A stretch of DNA of 64,000 bases from Afipia sp. (GTDB lineage: Bacteria; Pseudomonadota; Alphaproteobacteria; Rhizobiales; Xanthobacteraceae), in assembly GCA_017308575.1 (NCBI GenBank), contig JAFKEQ010000003.1, forward strand, positions 744,001 through 808,000, given 5' to 3'. Below, in pieces: positions 44,008 to 54,120 of the stretch; position 1 is the stretch's first letter, and every line of letters begins with the position of its first letter. The notes beneath the pieces are model-generated. The model ran no database searches and was not told the DNA's origin. It saw only the letters and a program-made list of their open reading frames with translations. The translations under genes were made by a program, and so were the position numbers.

Positions 44008-46998
44008 TCATGGGTTGAACGGGATGGCTCGGAACCCGTTTTTGTCGAGAGCCGGCTTTTCTTCCCAGAGGTAATCGCCGGTCAGGTTCACATGCTCCCA
44101 TGTGAGAGGCGACAGGCTGGACAGCAGATGATCCGGGATAGCCTGTCCTGCACTGCGCAGGGCATCGATGACGCGGCCGATATAGATTGTGTTCCAGTGA
44201 ATGATGGCGGTGACAACCAGATTGAGAGCGGATGCCCGGATCGACAGGTTTTCCTGACTGCGATCGCGGAAACGGCCGAGACGATGAAGATTGACTGCCC
44301 GAACAAGGCTGTTCCGGCTTTCGCCCTTGTTCAATTCAGCGGTAGTTGTCTTTCGCAATTGCTCGTCGTTGATCCAGTCGAGGGTGAAGAGGGTTCGTTC
44401 AATCCGTCCCATCTGGCGCAACGCCTGGGCAAGACCGCTTTGCCTCGTTGTCGCCGACAATCGCTTCAGCATGAGCGAGGCGCTGACGGTGCGCGTGCGT
44501 AGCGAGGTCATCAGGCGCAAGATATCATCCCAATGCGTCCGGATCAGATCGGCGTCAATCCGGTCACCCATGACATTCTGAAGAATTCCGTATTGTTTGG
44601 CCAGTCCGAAGGCGTAGAGGCATCGCCCGTCGAGATCGGGGATGCGCGGCACGAATGCGAAGCCGAGCGCATGACAGAGGGCGAATACAAGATCGCTGAC
44701 GCCGCCGCCATCGACGTGGTGTCGGACAATATTAAGGCCAGCGTCGGTTTCCAGCAATGCGTCAAGCACGTGAACGGCTTCACTTGCCGTTGCGGCGATG
44801 ATTTTGGTATGAAAGGGCGCGTAGCGACCAGAGATTGCGGTGTAGAGCTTGATAATCGGGTTGTTTCCATACCTGCCATTGACGCCGCCTGCGACTTCGC
44901 CGCCGTCGCCAAGATGGATATGTTGTCCGTCCGACGAGGAAACAGCGTGCGAGCCGAACACTGTTGAGAACGGGGCAGAGTGTTGAGCCTCAACCAGTTT
45001 GGCGAGCGCCAGAGCGAATGTCTCCTCGCGAAAATGCCAGATTGCCATCTGCTGTAGCTGGCGGCGCGTGATGCCGGGACAGGCATGCGCCATCTTCGAG
45101 AAGCCGAGATTTGTGGCTTCGGCGATCAGCGCCGCATAGAACACCCGCAGATCGGAAGGTGACCGACCGGTCTGGAGGTGCTCGAATAACGAACTGAAGC
45201 CGGTCATCCGGTCGATATCGGCCACAAGGTCCGTCAACCGGATTGGCGGCATGGCTGTCGCCACCCGCCTTGCGAACGCGATTGCGGCTTCGGTTTCCGT
45301 GCTTCTGACCGCTGGGACCCGCAATCCTTTTGCGCCGATGCGGGTATCGCCTCGACTAGTTTCCAGGCGACGTGTCGCCTCACGCAGCTTTTGATCCAGA
45401 GCGTCGGCCTTCTGGGCGAGATAGGTCTCGACATCGATCGGAATCGCGACCGGAATGCGGGCCTCGGCTTTGATGACGGCAAACGTCTGGTGCGAGATCA
45501 TGTACTCGTCGAGTGCGCGGTAGGCGCGGGAACCCCTGATCCATATGTCGCCGGCGGCAATCCTGTTTTTCAGCTCGACGATGAGAAAGAGTTCCAGCAT
45601 CTTCCGGTCGATCACGTCATCAGCGCCGACGATTTCCTTGCGCCATCGCGCATTCGCCAGCAGCAACGCCTTGCGGATCCAGGGCCGATCGTTTGATCTG
45701 GCCCCTTTCCTCCAGGCAGTTTCCATCTGCACAATAGCTTCAATGATATGTACGTTTCGGCGGTTTCCTTCAAAGGTGAACGAGGCCAGAAATGCAGCCG
45801 CGAACCGCCGGATGCGAGCATATTGAGCCGGCAGGTAGGTGATCAAATCATCCTCGCTGCGAGGCCTTCTCACTGCCTTCGCCGAAGCTGTTGCCTGAAT
45901 GAGCTCTTCCCAGCTCGCGACAGTGGTCACCGCCTCATCAAGAGAAAGCCCAGCTTCGCGTTGGGCGGTTATGGCTTCGCCAAAATTGACGAAGAAATCG
46001 AGTGCGGATGTCGCCGACGATGCGGTTTCGAGGAGTTGCTTGTCACGGGCTGCCTCTGCCTGCCGAAAACTCTTGCCAATCAACGTCTCGAACATGCTGA
46101 TCGCCGCGTCGGTGAGTGCTATTTCCATTTCCAGAAAAAACGCGGCCAATGTCGCGTGACGGCGGCCTGGCCGCATCTGCTCAAAATTCTGGGCAGTCAG
46201 ACGACGACCTTCCTGTGCCATCCGACGAACACGGTGAGCCGGGATCGCTTGAAGCACATCATTGGGGACACCGACATGACGCACGGCCTCCAGTCGATCT
46301 ATCAATCCCCGCATGGCCGTTGCCCCGGCTTTACCGGGAGGTTCTCGCAACCAGGATATGCCGCTCTGTTTTGCGCGTCGTCCCGCGCCGAGCAATGTTT
46401 CCATCCGAAGAACAAGGTCCGGCGTCAATCTTCCGGCGACATCGGTATACAGCGCCTCCTCGGCTTCAGTGCAAGCCTGCCCCGCCAACCGTTCGAGCAC
46501 GGTAATGCCGGGAATAATGATGCGCCTCCGCCGCATCTCGTCAGCCAGTGTTGCAACGACAAATTTGTCTTTCGTCGAAGCGATCGCAATGCCGCGTGCA
46601 AATGCAAGCAGATCGGCGCGCAACGGGTGTGACAGTTCAGTGAAGCCATAGTGCTGGCGCAGGATGGCGAGCTGCTCATAGCGGGTTGGTGCTCTCCGTG
46701 CAAAAGTGGAAAGTGCCTCTGGCTCGATCCCGAGTTGTTCGGCCAGAAACGACAGCGCCACAGAAGGGATGACTTCCCCCCGCTGAATCAGGCGGCCGGG
46801 ATAACGAAGAGCAGAGAGCTGAAGCGCTAATCCCAACCGAGTGTCATCATGGCGTCGAGTTTCGATAAGATGGCGATCATCGTCATCGAGGCACCAATGC
46901 CGGATCAGAGTGTCGTCATCAATGGGAAGAGCAAGGAAATTCTGCCGTTCGGCATCCGTCAAAATCATCCGGCGGGGCATGGGTACTCCGTTCGTCAC
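44008..46998 (-). CDS. tnpA: Tn3-family transposase
   Basis: 996 residues, normal for the family. An N-terminal DUF4158 region (ILTDAERQNFLALPIDDDTL) is followed by the long helical part. The RNase-H-type catalytic core lies in the C-terminal 350 residues: Asp in VSSSDGQHIHLG, Asp in HHVDGGGVSDLVFALCHALG and Glu in LNKGESRNSLVRA. The stop is 8 bases inside the left repeat's inner edge. All key acids are present, so it is probably active. Confidence 0.95.
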   Translation of the reverse strand: MTNGVPMPRRMILTDAERQNFLALPIDDDTLIRHWCLDDDDRHLIETRRHDDTRLGLALQLSALRYPGRLIQRGEVIPSVALSFLAEQLGIEPEALSTFARRAPTRYEQLAILRQHYGFTELSHPLRADLLAFARGIAIASTKDKFVVATLADEMRRRRIIIPGITVLERLAGQACTEAEEALYTDVAGRLTPDLVLRMETLLGAGRRAKQSGISWLREPPGKAGATAMRGLIDRLEAVRHVGVPNDVLQAIPAHRVRRMAQEGRRLTAQNFEQMRPGRRHATLAAFFLEMEIALTDAAISMFETLIGKSFRQAEAARDKQLLETASSATSALDFFVNFGEAITAQREAGLSLDEAVTTVASWEELIQATASAKAVRRPRSEDDLITYLPAQYARIRRFAAAFLASFTFEGNRRNVHIIEAIVQMETAWRKGARSNDRPWIRKALLLANARWRKEIVGADDVIDRKMLELFLIVELKNRIAAGDIWIRGSRAYRALDEYMISHQTFAVIKAEARIPVAIPIDVETYLAQKADALDQKLREATRRLETSRGDTRIGAKGLRVPAVRSTETEAAIAFARRVATAMPPIRLTDLVADIDRMTGFSSLFEHLQTGRSPSDLRVFYAALIAEATNLGFSKMAHACPGITRRQLQQMAIWHFREETFALALAKLVEAQHSAPFSTVFGSHAVSSSDGQHIHLGDGGEVAGGVNGRYGNNPIIKLYTAISGRYAPFHTKIIAATASEAVHVLDALLETDAGLNIVRHHVDGGGVSDLVFALCHALGFAFVPRIPDLDGRCLYAFGLAKQYGILQNVMGDRIDADLIRTHWDDILRLMTSLRTRTVSASLMLKRLSATTRQSGLAQALRQMGRIERTLFTLDWINDEQLRKTTTAELNKGESRNSLVRAVNLHRLGRFRDRSQENLSIRASALNLVVTAIIHWNTIYIGRVIDALRSAGQAIPDHLLSSLSPLTWEHVNLTGDYLWEEKPALDKNGFRAIPFNP

Positions 46999-47109
46999 AA
47001 AAAGATCGGAGATAACCGTTCATGGAGCTTACATTGCAAGACGGGTTATGTGACAATCTACAGACTTTGGCGCGACCAAATGAAGAATGTCACACAAACG
47101 GACGTATAA
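46999..47109. other. Probable res site and divergent promoters of tnpA/tnpR
   Basis: The 111-bp gap between divergent tnpA and resolvase is where Tn3-type res sites sit. TGTGACA near 47050 and TGTCACA near 47088 form inverted half-sites, as resolvase-binding subsites do. Confidence 0.5.
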
Positions 47110-47742
47110 ATGACATTGTTGATCGGATACGCACGGGTCTCGAAAGCTGATGGCAGTCAAGCCCACGACCTGCAGCGCGACGCCCTGATCAGGGCCGGCG
47201 TTCTGCCTGACCATATCTATGAGGATGCAGCCTCGGGCCGCCGCGACGACCGACCCGGTCTTGAGGCATGCCTGAAGGCGCTGCGTGTTGGCGACACACT
47301 CGTGGTTTGGAAACTGGATCGGCTCGGCCGTGATCTACGTCATCTGGTCAACCTGGTCGGCGATCTAACCAAACGCGCCATTGGTCTGAAGATATTGGCT
47401 GGCGAAGGCGCATCGATCGACACCACCACTACCAACGGCCGACTGGTATTCGCCATCTTCGCCGGGCTGGCTGAGTTCGAACGTGAGTTGATCGTCGAAC
47501 GGACTAAGGCAGGCCTGGCGTCAGCCCGCGCCCGAGGGCGCAACGGCGGCCGCCCCTTCAAGATGACGCCAGCCAAGCTGCGGCTTGCCGCCGCATCCAT
47601 GGGACAACCGGCAACCAAGGTGCGCGATCTCTGTGCCGAACTCGGAATTACCCGGCAGACGCTCTACCGGTTTGTCGGGCCAGAAGGCGAGTTGAGAGCC
47701 GATGGTGAAAAGCTGCTCAGTCGTCGCAAGCGCGAAACCTGA
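47110..47742 (+). CDS. tnpR: Serine resolvase/invertase of the transposon
   Basis: 210 residues. Catalytic Ser in IGYARVSKADGSQ; family motifs VWKLDRLGRDLRHLV and GRLVFAIFAGLAEFERELI; C-terminal helix-turn-helix (VRDLCAELGITRQTLYRFV). It resolves cointegrates at res. A basic C-terminal tail of about 20 residues extends past the usual end. Confidence 0.93.
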   Translation: MTLLIGYARVSKADGSQAHDLQRDALIRAGVLPDHIYEDAASGRRDDRPGLEACLKALRVGDTLVVWKLDRLGRDLRHLVNLVGDLTKRAIGLKILAGEGASIDTTTTNGRLVFAIFAGLAEFERELIVERTKAGLASARARGRNGGRPFKMTPAKLRLAAASMGQPATKVRDLCAELGITRQTLYRFVGPEGELRADGEKLLSRRKRET

Positions 47743-48186
47743 AGTATGCGAGGGGGACAGCTTCGTGCCTTCTCCGGCCGCTCCCGGACCCCTTTCGGAC
47801 CTTGGTTCGAGAAAGTTGTACGGCAAGCCATGAGCCACTGCGGCCTTTTCCGGCAGAGGGCAGGAACGTCGCGGTGGAGTGGAATTCTGCGCTTTCGATT
47901 GGTTGCCGAGGGCGGCTTGGTTGCCACTTTGCGGACATTCGCCACAGGAGAAGCTAGCCAGATCGACTAAGAAACACGAACCCATGACATGGGTTGATGG
48001 AGCTGGGCCGCCTTCAGCTGACCGCAGAGCGCATGCGAAAACAGATCGCCTGTACCCACGCTCTTTGACGTCGCATTTAAGCTCCTCACTCAATCATCGA
48101 ACCGGTTGAGCGACCGCTTAGACCGTGCGAAATACGCGTTCATGACCAACAAAACGCGCATGTAGCCGATTCGAGAGGCGCTGACG
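47743..48186. other. Gene-free stretch inside the transposon
   Basis: About 440 bases between the resolvase and ptxE. Short frames on both strands have no ribosome site or known motif. It may hold degraded ends of older insertions; nothing can be supported. Confidence 0.5.
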
Positions 48187-49074
48187 TCAGCGAGCGGATA
48201 CCGTCTCATTGCAGTGAGCGTTCAATAGATGCTGGGCGAAGGCCGGTATAGGCATGCCCGAAATGCCGGTGCGCCAAGCGACAAACAGGTCCTTTCGTAG
48301 CGGCGGGTCAGGGAAGGGTAAGGCACGCAGGCTTCCGGCCCGCACCTCGTCCGATACGGCTGACGCCAGAACTAGAGAGATGCCAACTCCAGCCTTTACC
48401 GCCTGCTTGACAGCCTCGGTGCTACCCAACTGTAGGGAAACCCGCGGCATTTGAGCGTGATCGCCGAAATATTTCGCAAGCATCCGCCCGGTCCCGGTGC
48501 CAGGTTCGCCGCCGAGAAGCTCAAATGCGGATAACTGAACCGGATCAATGTGGTCTTGAGACGCCAATGGATGATCGGGCGGAACGATGACGACGACGGG
48601 CTCGCTTCTCCAGCGCTCGACTTGGCAGCCGTCGCGGTTGTCCCACCATTCCAACACGGCCACATCTATTTCGACATTCTCCAGTTTCTCGACGATGGAC
48701 GGATTGCGGTCAATCACCATATCAAAAGCCGCTGGATCGCGGCCTTCCAGATATGACCGGACATAGGGCTGCAGCAGATAGATTCCGATATTGGAACTGG
48801 CACCGATCCGCGTGCGCTCCCCAGAGACCGCGGCGAGTGCACGCTCGTTAACCCTAAGGATGCTCTGGGCATAAGGCAGAAAGTTCATCGCTTCCCGCGT
48901 CGGCTCGCACCCCGTTCGGGAGCGATGGAATAGCAGGACACCCAGCTGCTCCTCAAGCTTCTGGATATGTGATGAGGCCGTCGGCTGAGCGATCCGAAGA
49001 TATTCTGCGGACGCTTGAAAGCTCTTATGCTTCGCCAGGGCCAGAAATGTCCGCACCCATACTAGATTCAGCAT
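48187..49074 (-). CDS. ptxE: LysR-family regulator of phosphite oxidation
   Basis: 295 residues from ATG 49074; longer upstream frame lies inside ptxD and is rejected. LysR helix-turn-helix: WVRTFLALAKHKSFQASAEY, then IAQPTASSHIQKLEEQLGVL. An effector-binding domain of about 210 residues follows. It is the last gene of the operon, 7 bases after ptxD, the same place as ptxE in Pseudomonas stutzeri WM88. It probably activates ptxA transcription through the T-N11-A site at 52663. Confidence 0.88.
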   Translation of the reverse strand: MLNLVWVRTFLALAKHKSFQASAEYLRIAQPTASSHIQKLEEQLGVLLFHRSRTGCEPTREAMNFLPYAQSILRVNERALAAVSGERTRIGASSNIGIYLLQPYVRSYLEGRDPAAFDMVIDRNPSIVEKLENVEIDVAVLEWWDNRDGCQVERWRSEPVVVIVPPDHPLASQDHIDPVQLSAFELLGGEPGTGTGRMLAKYFGDHAQMPRVSLQLGSTEAVKQAVKAGVGISLVLASAVSDEVRAGSLRALPFPDPPLRKDLFVAWRTGISGMPIPAFAQHLLNAHCNETVSAR

Positions 49075-49081
49075 TGCCGAT

Positions 49082-50083
49082 CTAAGCCACTTGTCTCGGA
49101 TTGTTGACGGCATCCATTGGCGGCTTACCCGAAAGGGCCTGCAGGATATTTTCTGCAGCGCGCAGTTCGATTGCCAAGCGAACTTTCTTAACAGCAGAGC
49201 CAATATGCGGGCTGAACATCGTGTTTGGGTGACCCAGCAAGCCCGGAGCGATCTCCCGCGGTCTGTCTTCGCGAGCCCAATCCTCCAGCTCGAACACGTC
49301 GGCGGCATACCCGCCGAGCTGACCGCTGGTGAGCGCAGTTAGAACAGCAGCTTCGCTCACGACAGAGCCGCGGCATGGATTCACGAGGTATGCGCCTGGT
49401 TTCATCAGGGCGAGCGTCCTGTCGTTGATCAGATGGATGGTGTCTGGGGCCAGCGCCAGGGCCAGGATGACGATATCGGATTCGGATAATACCTCCTCCA
49501 GGCTGCGCCGAGCAACACTAGGTCGAGCTTCGCCGCCGGGTGCTGGGATCGGCACCCGGTCGTTGTATAGCAGCGTTGCGCCCCAGCCATTCAGCCGTTC
49601 GGCGATGGCTTGCCCAATCGCCCCCATTCCGAGAATACCAATGGCGGACCCCGCGATGCCCAGGCCGAAAAACTCCGGCCGCCAACCGGCGAATTTGCCG
49701 CAGCGGACCCTGGCATCGGCCTGGATCATCTTGCGGGTGAGGCCGATGGTAAGGCCGATGGCCAACTCAGCCGTCGGCACGGTCAGGAGGTCAGGCACGA
49801 TGCTCAGCCAGATGCCCCGGGCCGTACAGGCCGCGACATCGAAGTTATCGTAGCCCTTCAAGGCCGCGCCGATGACCTTCATCTGCGGGCAAGCTGCCAG
49901 GAAATCGGCGTCGACCCAGTCCGGCATGAAGGCCATCATTGCATCCGCCGTGCCGACACGGCGGCGAATCTCTTCGCGGGGCAGGGTTTCCATAGTTTGA
50001 TTGGGAGTGACTTCACAATGGTCACAGAGGAGATCCAAGGTTTCCTGATGCACTTTGTGGGTGATGACGACGCGCGGTTTCAC
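49082..50083 (-). CDS. ptxD: NAD-dependent phosphite dehydrogenase
   Basis: 333 residues. The enzyme oxidises phosphite to phosphate and reduces NAD. It is a D-2-hydroxyacid dehydrogenase-type protein with Rossmann motif [16 protein letters not shown] (about 149-164). Catalytic residues known from P. stutzeri PtxD are kept: Lys76 ([10 protein letters not shown]), Arg238 (NPCRGSVV), Glu267 (VFELEDWA), His293 (SPHIGSA), plus Met53 and Trp134. PtxD-specific strings [15 protein letters not shown] and [16 protein letters not shown] rule out an ordinary hydroxyacid dehydrogenase. Asp175 after the second strand favours NAD over NADP. The gene lies between ptxC and ptxE. Confidence 0.96.
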   Translation of the reverse strand: MKPRVVITHKVHQETLDLLCDHCEVTPNQTMETLPREEIRRRVGTADAMMAFMPDWVDADFLAACPQMKVIGAALKGYDNFDVAACTARGIWLSIVPDLLTVPTAELAIGLTIGLTRKMIQADARVRCGKFAGWRPEFFGLGIAGSAIGILGMGAIGQAIAERLNGWGATLLYNDRVPIPAPGGEARPSVARRSLEEVLSESDIVILALALAPDTIHLINDRTLALMKPGAYLVNPCRGSVVSEAAVLTALTSGQLGGYAADVFELEDWAREDRPREIAPGLLGHPNTMFSPHIGSAVKKVRLAIELRAAENILQALSGKPPMDAVNNPRQVA

Positions 50084-50095
50084 GATGGCCGGTCC

Positions 50096-50914
50096 TTACT
50101 TGAATTTCTTCCGCAAATAGCCGCTCAGGCCATCGACGATTGTCACCATTATCAGGATGACGAGTAAAATGGCGCTGACTTCTTGATACAACATGATTCG
50201 AAGCGATCCCATCAGCTCAAACCCAATACCGCCTGCGCCAACCATTCCCATTATCGTGGATGCGCGGAAGTTATATTCCCAGCGATAGACGGATACGTCT
50301 GCGAACTGCGATGACACTTGTGGCAGGACGGCGTGGAACAACACTTGAACCGGAGTTGCACCTGCGGCGCGCGCAGCCTCTATGGGGGCCTCATCGACAT
50401 GCTCAATTGCTTCCGCAAAAAACTTGCCGACCATACCGACCGAATGCAGGCCTAATGCCAGAACGCCGGGTAAAGCACCAAAGCCTACGGCAGCAACGAA
50501 AATGATGCCCATAATCAGCTCCGGGACCGAGCGAAGAGCGTTTAGCAGGGTACGGGCGACATGAAATACGATCGTGTGCGGCGACGTGTTCCGGGCAGCA
50601 AGAAAAGCCAGCGGAAATGACAGAAGCACCGCTATTGCCGTTCCGGCAATACTCATTGCCAAGGTGTCCACCAGCGGCTTGAGCCACGCGCGCGCATTGG
50701 TGAAATCCGGCGGCATCGCCTCGCGGGCCAGCGTTAAGATGGCCGGAACCCCGTTTGCCAGGGTCCCGAAATCCAGAAGACCAACATACCAGAATGCAAC
50801 CAGCACAATAGCGAGTACCGCAGCAACCTGGGCAGACTGCCGGATCCACGCCCGACTGTACTGATCGAGATAATGGTTTGTTGTGTTGATTGTGGTTGCG
50901 CCGAGCGTCGTCAT
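50096..50914 (-). CDS. ptxC: Phosphite ABC transporter permease
   Basis: 272 residues from ATG 50914, with GAGG just upstream; an earlier in-frame ATG at 50947 would overlap ptxB. About six membrane helices are visible, with the ABC permease loop EAARAAGATPVQVLFHAVLP (the EAA motif, about 190-209). It is the PhnE-like channel moving phosphite across the inner membrane with PtxA and PtxB. Confidence 0.93.
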   Translation of the reverse strand: MTTLGATTINTTNHYLDQYSRAWIRQSAQVAAVLAIVLVAFWYVGLLDFGTLANGVPAILTLAREAMPPDFTNARAWLKPLVDTLAMSIAGTAIAVLLSFPLAFLAARNTSPHTIVFHVARTLLNALRSVPELIMGIIFVAAVGFGALPGVLALGLHSVGMVGKFFAEAIEHVDEAPIEAARAAGATPVQVLFHAVLPQVSSQFADVSVYRWEYNFRASTIMGMVGAGGIGFELMGSLRIMLYQEVSAILLVILIMVTIVDGLSGYLRKKFK

Positions 50915-50921
50915 CACGTCC

Positions 50922-52630
<1,709 letters not shown>

Positions 52631-52662
52631 GGATCACCATCTGTAATGTGAATGACGCAGAG

Positions 52663-52677
52663 ATTGCGTTTCGCAAT
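52663..52677. promoter_or_regulatory. LysR-type T-N11-A box upstream of ptxA
   Basis: Perfect palindrome ATTGCG-TTT-CGCAAT, which contains T-N11-A in both directions, 33-47 bases before ptxA. It is the likely PtxE site. The remaining inner sequence up to the right repeat (52678-52957) has no gene. Confidence 0.65.
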
Positions 52678-52957
52678 ACAGTAGGGCTCGTGGATGACAC
52701 TTCGATGTCAAGGTCGCGAAGGTTTTGTGACTCTATCCGTCAGTGAAGTGACCCTTCGCCGCGTGCAAGGCGGACGATGCTGCATTGCGGCAAGGTTGTT
52801 ACATCCGCAAATGTCTCATTTCCGCGTTCAAACCTAGGTGCTTGTGTTGTGAATGGCGTCTCGTTCCGATGGGCGAGACGAACGGCAAAGTTCCACCCTT
52901 CTACGACCTTCGACTGTGGCGCGGAAGCCCGTCGCTGTTCGTGATCTGAACTTTCTA

Positions 52958-52991
52958 CCGTATATCTGTGCCCCTTTAATGTTCAGGGGCC
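52958..52991 (-). repeat. Right terminal inverted repeat of the Tn3-family transposon
   Basis: 34 bases, perfect inverse of the left end, followed directly by the target duplication ATCCT. Confidence 0.97.
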
Positions 52992-53174
52992 ATCCTGCCG
53001 GTCGACGACCAGATCGCGACGCGTTGCGCGCATCTGCATATTCCCGATCGGCGCAACGAGGTCGACGCGCTGATCGCCGCGACAGCGCTTGTCCACGGCT
53101 TGACCGTGGCAACACGCAACGTTCTGGACTTCGAGGGCACCGGCGTTGTCGTGGTCAACCCTTGGGAGGGTTGA
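52992..53174 (+). pseudogene. vapC: 3' part of vapC (PIN-domain toxin)
   Basis: Continues the frame broken at 43966: ILPVDDQIATRCAHLHIP, then the second half of the PIN active site (NEVDALIAATALVHGLTV, TRNVLDF) and a normal stop. The target duplication ATCCT forms its first bases. Confidence 0.92.
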
Positions 53175-53195
53175 CCCGGTCTCACACGCCGATGA

Positions 53196-53297
53196 TGCGG
53201 CCAGCACGTTAGTCGGCCAGGCCCCGAGGACTTTTTCCTGCGGGCGGTTGAGCTGGAGCGCGCCTTCTTCGACGCAGCTTACGGAAACGAGGGTTGA
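53196..53297 (+). pseudogene. Possible C-terminal remnant of a tenA-like gene
   Basis: The frame, open from 53196, ends with PEDFFLRAVELERAFFDAAY and a stop directly before the tenA GTG. The end of tenA itself reads FGKASRLEADFWQM in the same style (F..A..LE..F), so this looks like the tail of a second thiaminase-II-type gene whose front is lost. The evidence is short. Confidence 0.4.
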
Positions 53298-53963
53298 GTG
53301 ACGGATATCTTCGATCGACTGAAGGCTGCGGCCGTTGCCGACTGGCAGAGCTATGTTCACCATGACTTCGTCCGCCAGATGGGAGCGGGCACGCTGCCGC
53401 AGGCGGCGTTCCGCACCTATCTCGTGCAGGACTACTTGTTCCTGATCCAGTTCGCCCGCGCCTATGCGCTCGCGACCTACAAGAGCCGCGCGCTGGCGGA
53501 CATGAGATCCGCGCAGGCGGGGCTGGCGGCCATCCTCGACGAAATGGACCTTCATGTTCGGCTGTGCGGACGATGGGGGCTATCGCCGGGTCACATCGAA
53601 GCCACGCCCGAGCATCAGGCCACGGTCGCCTATACGCGCTTCGTGCTGGATTGCGGCGCGGCCGGTGACCTGCTCGACCTGCATGTCGCGCTCGCCCCGT
53701 GCGTCATCGGTTATGCCGAGATCGGCCGTAACCTGGCGCCGGATGGAATCGATGCGCTCGGCGACCATCCCTATCGTGAATGGATCGCCGAATATGCGGG
53801 CGATTCCTATCAGGCTGTTGCGGCGAGTGCGCGACGCCATCTCGATGACCTTGCAGCGCGCGCGATGACCGAGCGTCGCTTCAACGAACTCGCTACGTCC
53901 TTCGGCAAGGCGTCGCGACTCGAAGCCGATTTTTGGCAGATGGGACTCGACGCCGCGCGCTGA
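53298..53963 (+). CDS. tenA: TenA-family thiaminase II (aminopyrimidine aminohydrolase)
   Basis: 221 residues from GTG right after the preceding stop. Family residues: Asp in YLVQDYLFLIQFAR, the active-site Cys in ALAPCVIGYAEIG, and the C-terminal Glu in RLEADFWQ. TenA salvages the pyrimidine of thiamine from degraded products. It is cargo between the toxin pair and traG; no other thi gene is adjacent. Confidence 0.92.
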   Translation: MTDIFDRLKAAAVADWQSYVHHDFVRQMGAGTLPQAAFRTYLVQDYLFLIQFARAYALATYKSRALADMRSAQAGLAAILDEMDLHVRLCGRWGLSPGHIEATPEHQATVAYTRFVLDCGAAGDLLDLHVALAPCVIGYAEIGRNLAPDGIDALGDHPYREWIAEYAGDSYQAVAASARRHLDDLAARAMTERRFNELATSFGKASRLEADFWQMGLDAAR

Positions 53964-54059
53964 TCTTTAAGTCGGATGCGGACGATTTTCTTTCCGAATG
54001 CCGCAAGTATTTTTTCGATCACCTACGCTGTTCTACGACGACTTACAAAGTCGCAGTTG

Positions 54060-54113
54060 AAACCTCCGCATTCCTTGCTCTTCTTCGGAGCATTGCAATG
54101 CGCAGGGAGGTTT
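54060..54113 (+). promoter_or_regulatory. Hairpin covering the traG ribosome-binding site
   Basis: Left arm AAACCTCC-GCATT (54060-54072) pairs with AATGC-N4-GGAGGTTT (54097-54113). An inner stem GCTC/GAGC also forms. The right arm contains the GGGAGG ribosome site of traG, so folding would block translation. Confidence 0.6.
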
Positions 54114-54120
54114 GCGCGCC

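Noticed and set aside
49075..49308. 78-residue N-terminal extension of PtxE
   Set aside because: It lies inside ptxD, has no LysR homology, and the family start MLNLVWVRTF begins at 49074.
49082..50083. ptxD as a general D-2-hydroxyacid (glycerate or lactate) dehydrogenase
   Set aside because: Lys76, Met53, Trp134 and PtxD-specific strings, plus ptxA-C and ptxE as neighbours, identify phosphite dehydrogenase.
52678..52957. A Pho box upstream of ptxA
   Set aside because: Only a weak resemblance near TGTGACTCTATCCGTCAGTG; it does not have two good seven-base half sites.
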